Assembly (NCBI RefSeq): GCF_900186125.1
Contig: NZ_FYBQ01000005.1
Coordinates: 1-64,000, forward strand
DNA length: 64,000 bases
Reading direction: 5' to 3'
Source of the DNA: Listeria goaensis
GTDB lineage: Bacteria; Bacillota; Bacilli; Lactobacillales; Listeriaceae
The notes beneath the pieces are model-generated. The model saw only the letters and a list, made by a program, of their open reading frames with translations, was not told the DNA's origin and ran no database searches. Position numbers and translations under genes: made by a program. This document shows positions 58,513 through 64,000 of this stretch, piece by piece; within the stretch, counting starts at the first letter, position 1; the number at the start of each line of letters is the position of its first letter.

Positions 58513-59496
58513 TTAAAATTCCGCAAGTTCCCGCATTTTATCTAAAATCTTATCCGGATTGATCATGAAATATTTTTCCATTGTTGGTGAGAATGGCATT
58601 GCTGGCGTATCTGGACCAGCTAAGCGCGCAATTGGCGCATCCAAGTCGAATAAACAATGTTCTGAAATAATTGCCGCCACTTCTCCAATAATGCTACCTT
58701 GTTTATTGTCTTCGGTCACTAAAAGGACTTTCCCAGTCTTTTTAGCCGCTTCAATAATGGCTTCCTCATCAAGCGGGTAAATCGTCCGCAAATCTAAAAT
58801 ATGCGCCTCATACCCGTCACTAGCTAGCCTTTCTGCCGCCTGTTGCGCGAATTCAACGGCAAGCCCGTAGGTAATGATCGTAATATCATCCCCTTCGCGT
58901 ACAACATTGGCTTTTCCAATTGGAACCGTGTAGTCCGTCTCTGGAACTTCCCCTTTAAGCAAACGATAAGCTCTCTTATGTTCAAAGAAAAGCACTGGGT
59001 CGTTATCGCGAATCGCCGCTTTTAGCAACCCTTTTGCGTCGTAGGGGTTCGATGGAACGACGATTTTTAGCCCCGGTTGGCCGAAGAATACTTTTTCGAC
59101 GGACTGCGAGTGATAAAGTGCTCCGTGGACGCCGCCACCAAAAGGCGCGCGAATGACCATCGGAACAGTCCAGTCGTTGTTTGAACGGTAGCGAATTCTT
59201 GAGGCTTCGGAAATAATCTGATTGACTGCTGGCATAATGAAGTCCGCAAATTGCATTTCAGCTACAGGACGATAGCCATACATAGCCGCCCCGATGCCAA
59301 CACCTGCTATCGCTGATTCAGCGAGCGGCGTGTCGATAACACGTTCTTCACCAAATTTATCATAAAGTCCTGCTGTTGCTTTAAAAACGCCGCCTTTTTT
59401 ACCGACATCTTCTCCTAAAATAAATACTTTATCATCGCGTTCCATTTCTTCGCGAAGCGCCATCGTAATGGCATCAATATATGAAATGACTGGCAT
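58513..59496 (-). CDS. bkdAB: Branched-chain 2-oxoacid dehydrogenase E1 beta
   Basis: 327 residues, transketolase-like pyrimidine-binding plus C-terminal domains. Conserved GEDVGKKGGVFKATAGL near residue 28, HSQSVEKVF and the K+ loop region (LKAAIRDNDPVLFFEHK). With E1 alpha it binds thiamine diphosphate and decarboxylates 2-oxo acids from Val, Leu and Ile. Two bases after bkdAA and 17 before bkdB. Confidence 0.96.
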   Translation of the reverse strand: MPVISYIDAITMALREEMERDDKVFILGEDVGKKGGVFKATAGLYDKFGEERVIDTPLAESAIAGVGIGAAMYGYRPVAEMQFADFIMPAVNQIISEASRIRYRSNNDWTVPMVIRAPFGGGVHGALYHSQSVEKVFFGQPGLKIVVPSNPYDAKGLLKAAIRDNDPVLFFEHKRAYRLLKGEVPETDYTVPIGKANVVREGDDITIITYGLAVEFAQQAAERLASDGYEAHILDLRTIYPLDEEAIIEAAKKTGKVLLVTEDNKQGSIIGEVAAIISEHCLFDLDAPIARLAGPDTPAMPFSPTMEKYFMINPDKILDKMRELAEF

Positions 59497-59498
59497 TT

Positions 59499-60497
59499 TT
59501 ACTCCTCCTCCGCATTCTCTTCGTATACATGTAGAAGTGCTGATTCCGGCTCCGCGTATGGTGCATTTTCCGCATATTCTGTCGCCTCATTCACTTCTTT
59601 TGCAATTTCTTTTTCAAGTTTTTGCAAAATTTCTTCTGTCAAAACGCCTGCTTCTAAAAGCTCGTTTTGGAAGATAAGCAGCGGATCTTTTGCTTTCGCA
59701 TCATTCACTTCTTCTTTCGAACGGTACGCGCTATCATCATCATCAGAAGAGTGTGGCGTAAAACGGTATGAAACTGTTTCAATTAACGATGGGCCTTCAC
59801 CCGCACGAGCGCGGTCCACAGCGCGTTTGAATGCTGTATAGACTTCGGTAATATTATTTCCATCCACACGTTCACCCGGCATGCCGTAACCAATGGCACG
59901 GTCAGAAAGCTGTTTCGCCGCATATTGTTTTTCTGCTGGTACACTAATCGCGTATTTATTATTATGAATGACATAAACCACAGGTAATTTGTGCACACTA
60001 GCAAAGTTAATTCCTTCATGGAAATCACCTTGATTAGAAGAACCTTCACCTGTTGATGTATAAGCGACAATATTTTCGCCAGCCATACGAGCAGCTAACG
60101 CAATCCCTGCCGCATGTGGGAATTGTGTCGTAACAGGAGAACTTTGGGTGACAATGCGCTGCGCTTTATGCCCGAAATGGGCGGGCATTTGTCGTCCACC
60201 TGAATTCGGATCTTCTGCTTTGGCAAACGCAGAAAGCATAATATCTTTCGCTGTCATTCCAAATGCAAGAACAACTGCTAAATCTCGGTAATACGGCAAA
60301 CAATAGTCTGCATCTAAATCAAAGGCATAAGCCGCACCAATTTGTGCGATTTCCTGCCCTTGCCCAGAAATTGTAAATGGAATTTTCCCTGAGCGATTTA
60401 ATAGCCACATACGTTCATCTAAACGACGCGCTAATAAAGTCGTACGAAACATTTCCAGTAATTTTTCATCAGATAATCCAGTATCTTTTAAAGCCAT
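59499..60497 (-). CDS. bkdAA: Branched-chain 2-oxoacid dehydrogenase E1 alpha
   Basis: 332 residues. Thiamine diphosphate motif GDG-type region (STGEGSSNQGDFHEGINFAS; the usual G-D-G is G-E-G here) ending with an N-N-K-Y-A-I-S loop, and the phosphorylation-loop remnant (YRFTPHSSDDDDSAY). It forms the E1 heterotetramer with bkdAB. ATG 60497 has AGGAGG upstream and lies 34 bp after lpdV. Confidence 0.96.
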   Translation of the reverse strand: MALKDTGLSDEKLLEMFRTTLLARRLDERMWLLNRSGKIPFTISGQGQEIAQIGAAYAFDLDADYCLPYYRDLAVVLAFGMTAKDIMLSAFAKAEDPNSGGRQMPAHFGHKAQRIVTQSSPVTTQFPHAAGIALAARMAGENIVAYTSTGEGSSNQGDFHEGINFASVHKLPVVYVIHNNKYAISVPAEKQYAAKQLSDRAIGYGMPGERVDGNNITEVYTAFKRAVDRARAGEGPSLIETVSYRFTPHSSDDDDSAYRSKEEVNDAKAKDPLLIFQNELLEAGVLTEEILQKLEKEIAKEVNEATEYAENAPYAEPESALLHVYEENAEEE

Positions 60498-60531
60498 TAT
60501 CTTTCCTCCTAATTATCAATCAAGGTATTTA

Positions 60532-61959
60532 TTACCCGTGAATTTGATTCCCATCAACAGTAAGAGCTGCTTCTGCAAAAGCCTCTGATAAAGTTGGATG
60601 CGGATGAATCGTCGCCCCAATTTCCCAAGCTGTCGCATCAAGCACTTGTGCAAGAGCTGCTTCACTAATCATGTCCGTCACATGCGGTCCAACCATCGAC
60701 ACACCAAGGAGATCATCTGTTTCTTTGTCTGAGCAAACCTTAACAAATCCGTCAGATTCCCCAAAAACAAGTGCTTTCCCAATGCCGCGGAAAAAGAATT
60801 TCCCTTTTTTCACCGCATGTCCACGTTCTTTTGCGATGTCTTCGCTCATTCCGACACTCGCAATTTCTGGTGAAGTATAAATACAACGTGGAACCAAGTC
60901 GTAATTTAATTTTTCCACCTGCTTGCCAGCAATGAAGTTCGCCGCAATCGTTCCCTCGTGCATCGCAACATGTGCCAGTTGAAGCGTTGGGATACAGTCG
61001 CCAATTGCAAACATATGGCTTTCCTTTGTTTGATAAACATCATTCACTTGAATAAAACCTTTTTCAACAACAACATCTGTATTTTCTAAACCGATATTTT
61101 CAACATTAGCCGCGCGACCAACAGACACAAGCATTTTTTCAGCTGTAAATGTTTGCTTTTCGCCCTTAACAAGCGCATCAATCGTGACAGAGCCACCTTT
61201 TTTGATTAAAGAATCCGCCTGAACTTCTGCACTCGTAACCATTTTAATTTTTTTCTTTTTAAAGAGCCTCATGAGTTCTTTCGAGATTTCTTTATCTTCC
61301 GTTGGGATGATTCGGTCTGCATATTCGAGAACCGTAACATCAACGCCAAAATCGTGCAGCATCGAAGCCCATTCCATACCGATTACACCGCCACCAACGA
61401 TTAAAATTGACTTCGGCAAAGCTTCCATTTGGAGCGCCCCGTCAGATGAGAATACATCTTTTTCATCAAGTTCGAGTCCTTTTAAAGAGCGTGGTCTTGA
61501 GCCTGTTGCGATAATAAGATTTTTTGAAATAAGCATTTCATTTTCAGAGCCGTCAAGAAATTCGACGGATACCGTTCCTGCTGTAGGCGAGAAAATAGAT
61601 GGACCTAAAATCGTTCCTTTTCCTTCGTATAGGTCGATTTTCCCTTGTTTAAACAGTTGATGGATACCATTTGTTAATTGCTCCACAATTTTCGCTTTGC
61701 GTTCTTGTGCCTTTAAGAAATTAAGCGATGCACCACCTTCAACTGTAACACCAAATTCTTCTGCTTTTTTTACAGTTTGAAAAACTTCAGCAGAGCGCAG
61801 TAGTGCTTTACTCGGAATACAACCTCGATGTAAGCATGTTCCGCCTAGTTTATCTTTTTCAACAACCGCTACAGATAAGCCATTTTTTGCCGCACTAATC
61901 GCTGCAACATAACCACCTGTTCCGCCGCCCAAAACGACTACATCATACTCTTTCGCCAT
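60532..61959 (-). CDS. lpdV: Dihydrolipoyl dehydrogenase (E3) of the BKDH complex
   Basis: 475 residues. FAD fold GGGTGGYVAA, redox disulfide Cys42/Cys47 (GGTCLHRGCIPSKA), NAD fold VGGGVIGMEWA, FAD site MFAIGDC and the His-Glu pair HPHPTLSEAFAEA. It reoxidises the lipoyl groups of BkdB with NAD. Placed between buk and bkdAA as in Bacillus subtilis lpdV. A second E3 for pyruvate dehydrogenase is expected elsewhere. Confidence 0.96.
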   Translation of the reverse strand: MAKEYDVVVLGGGTGGYVAAISAAKNGLSVAVVEKDKLGGTCLHRGCIPSKALLRSAEVFQTVKKAEEFGVTVEGGASLNFLKAQERKAKIVEQLTNGIHQLFKQGKIDLYEGKGTILGPSIFSPTAGTVSVEFLDGSENEMLISKNLIIATGSRPRSLKGLELDEKDVFSSDGALQMEALPKSILIVGGGVIGMEWASMLHDFGVDVTVLEYADRIIPTEDKEISKELMRLFKKKKIKMVTSAEVQADSLIKKGGSVTIDALVKGEKQTFTAEKMLVSVGRAANVENIGLENTDVVVEKGFIQVNDVYQTKESHMFAIGDCIPTLQLAHVAMHEGTIAANFIAGKQVEKLNYDLVPRCIYTSPEIASVGMSEDIAKERGHAVKKGKFFFRGIGKALVFGESDGFVKVCSDKETDDLLGVSMVGPHVTDMISEAALAQVLDATAWEIGATIHPHPTLSEAFAEAALTVDGNQIHG

Positions 61960-61974
61960 CTAAAAATCCTCCTC

Positions 61975-63042
61975 CTAGTATTCTAAAGCAATCTCTTGTC
62001 CTAACAAAATTCGCTGTGCGCCTTCATTTAAAGCCTTCATTTCGTCTTCACCTGGTGAGACAATAACCTTGGCAATCCAAGACGTCAGCTCCGTTATTTT
62101 CTTCGTAAAAGAAGCGCTCCTTGCAAGCCCGCCAGTTAAAATAATGGCATCCACTTCACCAGTAAAATGCACAGCAAGACTCGCGATTTCCTTACTCACT
62201 TGAAGGGCCATCGCATCAAAAATGAGCGCTGCGTATTCATCACCATTTGCAATCATCTTTTCAACTTCACGCATGTCCGTCGTACCTAGATACGAAGCAA
62301 CGCCGCCCTCACCCATAAGTTGCTTTTGCAATTCTTCTTTTGAATGATTTTGGTCAAAACACGCGTCTAGAAATGCGTTAAGCGGTATAGTTCCAGCGCG
62401 TTCAGGGCTAAATGGACCTTCGCCGCCTAGCGCATTATTCACATCAATAGCAAACCCGTCCTTATGCGCCGCAACCGAAATACCACCGCCTAGATGTGCA
62501 ATAATAAAGCGACTCGCTTCATACGCCTGGCCTAGCTCACTTGCTATCTTACGCGCCGTAGCCTTATGATTTAGCGCATGAAAGATACTAATTTTTTCAT
62601 AATCCTTATGACCAGAAATACGCGCTACTGGTTCTAATTCATCAACCACAACCGGATCCACAATATAAATCGGAATTTGAAAGCCCTCGCCTAATTCAGC
62701 CGCAATTAAACCACCTAAATTAGATGCATGCTGCCCTGAAACACCAATTCGTAAATCCTGAATCATGTTCTCCGTTACCTTATACGTGCCACCTTTTAGT
62801 GGCCTTAAAAGCCCTCCACGTCCCACAATAGCATCAAGTTCCTCAAGCGAAAATGCTTTGCTTCGCAACGTTCGAATGATGATTTCCTTACGAAATTGAA
62901 GCTGTTCAAGAATTGTTCGAAACCCCTTTAATTCTTCATGTGAATGCCTTATTTCTTCTTCAAAACGTAAAGTATGTCCATCAAAAATTGCGAGTTTTGT
63001 TGATGTTGAACCTGGATTAATCGCAAGTACTGTAAAGCTCAT
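61975..63042 (-). CDS. buk: Butyrate kinase (branched-chain)
   Basis: 355 residues, acetokinase family: VLAINPGSTSTKLAIFDG at the start, FIIAHLGGGISVAAH in the middle, and AIILTGGLARS near the end, all kinase motifs. It converts branched acyl phosphates to acids with ATP gain, or the reverse. It needs acyl phosphates from Ptb, but no ptb lies next to it: upstream are over 800 bp without an intact gene, then recN. ATG 63042 has AAGGGGGC upstream. First gene of the operon here. Confidence 0.95.
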   Translation of the reverse strand: MSFTVLAINPGSTSTKLAIFDGHTLRFEEEIRHSHEELKGFRTILEQLQFRKEIIIRTLRSKAFSLEELDAIVGRGGLLRPLKGGTYKVTENMIQDLRIGVSGQHASNLGGLIAAELGEGFQIPIYIVDPVVVDELEPVARISGHKDYEKISIFHALNHKATARKIASELGQAYEASRFIIAHLGGGISVAAHKDGFAIDVNNALGGEGPFSPERAGTIPLNAFLDACFDQNHSKEELQKQLMGEGGVASYLGTTDMREVEKMIANGDEYAALIFDAMALQVSKEIASLAVHFTGEVDAIILTGGLARSASFTKKITELTSWIAKVIVSPGEDEMKALNEGAQRILLGQEIALEY

Positions 63043-63078
63043 TTCTGCCCCCTTCTAGCGCTAATCGCCTACTGAATT

Positions 63079-63093
63079 AAATTTGTGAAATTT
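63079..63093. promoter_or_regulatory. CodY-like box upstream of buk
   Basis: AAATTTGTGAAATTT agrees with the CodY consensus AATTTTCNGAAAATT except at three positions and is a perfect palindrome around GTG. CodY senses branched-chain amino acids, the source of this pathway's substrates. Confidence 0.4.
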
Positions 63094-63401
63094 ATTATGT
63101 GTTATCAGTTATTTCAGCACTATTGTAACATGCACGCTTCACAATCCAAAAACTCTTTGCATCAAAAACAAAGAAAACGCTTTATTCCGATTTTTATAAC
63201 ATATTCAGACCATTCTGCCAGTTAATAAAAAGGGCAATATTACATTTAATTTTGAATCACTTGCAAAAAAATTACCATCAGGACTTTCGAATCAACAATG
63301 CTGTCATAAATGAACTTAATCCGCATTTTCAGTAGGCCTCATAAAATATCTGCACTCTTCACAGAAGGAATTCTAAATAGTGTCTTTCATAGGCGGCTCA
63401 T

Positions 63402-63433
63402 GCTTTGAGACTTTCTCGCTAAAGTCTCAAAGC
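63402..63433. repeat. Perfect 13-bp inverted repeat
   Basis: Arms GCTTTGAGACTTT (63402-63414) and AAAGTCTCAAAGC (63421-63433) with a 6-nt loop CTCGCT. No T run on either side, so it is not a standard terminator. It could be an RNA hairpin, a protein site or a leftover of a mobile element end. Confidence 0.6.
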
Positions 63434-63489
63434 GCACTTGACCTTGCTAAGAATTTCATCATTCTAATAACGAGGAGCTGCGTTTTAAT

Positions 63490-63802
63490 TTACGTGAATT
63501 TAGAGTTTTCCACTAATCTGCTTAAAGTTATTTTCTTCGTTACTATTTCCTCATACTCCGCATCATCTATTTTTTCTCCTAAATCAGGTGCACTTTTTCA
63601 TCACGTAATCTGTTGCAAATAAGATGATATGGCAGAACAACCTCTTCGTCCGAACTCGTTTGAAAACTTCCAAACCACCATGACGACTAAAACAAAAACT
63701 TAACTTTTGGATGAAAGCAAGTTTTACCGTCCCTAAAATGATTGCATCACTCTTGGCTTTCCCATAAAAAAAGATAGCTACATTAAAAATTAGTAGTTGT
63801 TT
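63490..63802 (-). pseudogene. Possible decayed gene of unknown origin
   Basis: Minus strand 63802-63584 is open for 72 codons (including FYGKAKSDAIILGTVKLAFI) but has no start codon with a site near its beginning. A second frame carries on for 35 codons to a stop at 63490 (APDLGEKIDDAEYEEIVTKK). Together they look like one reading frame broken by a shift. I do not see clear likeness to Ptb or any other family. Confidence 0.3.
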
Positions 63803-63875
63803 TTATAGGTAGGTAATAAAACTTACTCTTATATTTTAAACAAAAAGCTTTTCGTATGCAAGCAATTTTGTTTTT

Positions 63876-64000
63876 TTATCGTGCGGATTTCGTCTTACTT
63901 GCTTGGGAAAGCATTTCTTCCGCATGTTGTTTCGCTATCTCAGTAACTTCTGTCCCCGCAATCATCCGACTGATCTCCAAACTTTTTTCAGCTCCGTGAA
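63876..64000 (-). CDS. recN: DNA repair protein RecN, C-terminal end
   Basis: Only the last 41 codons are inside the window. The frame ends EISRMIAGTEVTEIAKQHAE and EMLSQASKTKSAR before TAA at 63876, which matches the C-terminus of RecN, an SMC-like double-strand-break repair ATPase. Its position upstream of the bkd genes is the same as in L. monocytogenes and Bacillus. Confidence 0.85.
   Translation of the reverse strand, partial: HGAEKSLEISRMIAGTEVTEIAKQHAEEMLSQASKTKSAR

Larger units (their letters stand above)
63043..63875. other. Gene-poor spacer between buk and recN
   Basis: About 830 bp where ptb would be expected. It holds the CodY-like box, a perfect 13-bp hairpin at 63402-63433 and an interrupted minus-strand open stretch at 63490-63802. 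A plus-strand 80-codon frame at 63380-63622 has no ribosome site and is AT-rich. A terminator-like repeat for recN (AAACAAAA and TTTTTGTTT on the minus strand) lies near 63837-63875. Confidence 0.6.

Noticed and set aside
63380-63622. 80-codon plus-strand frame in the buk-recN spacer
   Set aside because: No ribosome site; the start lies within a few bases of the perfect inverted repeat and the translation lacks coding character.

Overview
The window comes from a low-to-moderate GC Firmicute and reads as a Listeria chromosome. Indicators recalled from L. monocytogenes EGD-e are: the lisRK two-component system; the tcsA (BmpA) lipoprotein beside a guanosine-type ABC transporter; the bkd branched-chain 2-oxoacid dehydrogenase operon next to recN; the hisS-aspS operon with a T-box; and the run yajC-comN-secDF-lapA-recJ-apt-relA-dtd. 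Several departures suggest a species outside the L. monocytogenes group: no ptb next to buk, a ClpP1-type gene next to ftsK, an aldehyde dehydrogenase between ldh and yebC, and yebC joined directly to rny. I cannot name the species. Comparisons to EGD-e gene order are from memory.

Layout. 1-4.5 kb is accessory: an incomplete hypothetical/lipase-like gene, a DUF1672-like lipoprotein, and a TetR/MMPL efflux pair with tandem operator-like palindromes. 4.6-6.8 kb holds amtB-glnK under two perfect GlnR boxes plus a small anchored protein. 6.9-28.4 kb is a core block, almost all on the minus strand: aspS with a newly noticed 37-residue membrane ORF behind it, T-box-hisS, an SH3/amidase cell-wall hydrolase (plus strand), dtd-relA, apt-recJ, lapA, secDF, comN, yajC-tgt-queA-ruvB-ruvA, an L-2-hydroxyacid dehydrogenase, an aldehyde dehydrogenase and yebC. 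At 28.4 kb the gene order jumps to rny-recA-cinA-pgsA-rodZ-ymfI-ymfH-ymfF (RNA decay, recombination, envelope and EF-P modification). 38-43 kb is a nucleoside uptake locus with cre-like sites. 43-50 kb holds ftsK, clpP1-like, yitT, trhO, fni and a DUF1033 gene. 50-54 kb has acyP, a small membrane protein, yidC and lisRK. 54-63 kb has gnd, a PepT-like peptidase, a 31-residue DUF4044-like ORF and the buk-lpdV-bkdAA-bkdAB-bkdB operon. The window ends in about 830 bp without an intact gene, then the 3' end of recN.

How the genes work together. Translation supply and stringent control lie together (aspS, hisS, dtd, relA, apt). DNA repair genes carry LexA-like boxes (ruvAB, recA). Protein export is served by secDF, yajC and yidC. 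Nutrient-sensing sites sit on matching transport genes: GlnR on amtB-glnK, CcpA-like cre sites on nup/tcsA, and a CodY-like site upstream of buk. No complete mobile element, CRISPR array, rRNA or tRNA was seen. The most noteworthy points are the yebC/rny junction, consistent with an inversion around the replication terminus; the missing ptb with a hairpin-containing spacer in its place; the ClpP1 paralogue with Asn in place of the catalytic Asp; and small membrane ORFs below usual gene-finder cutoffs.
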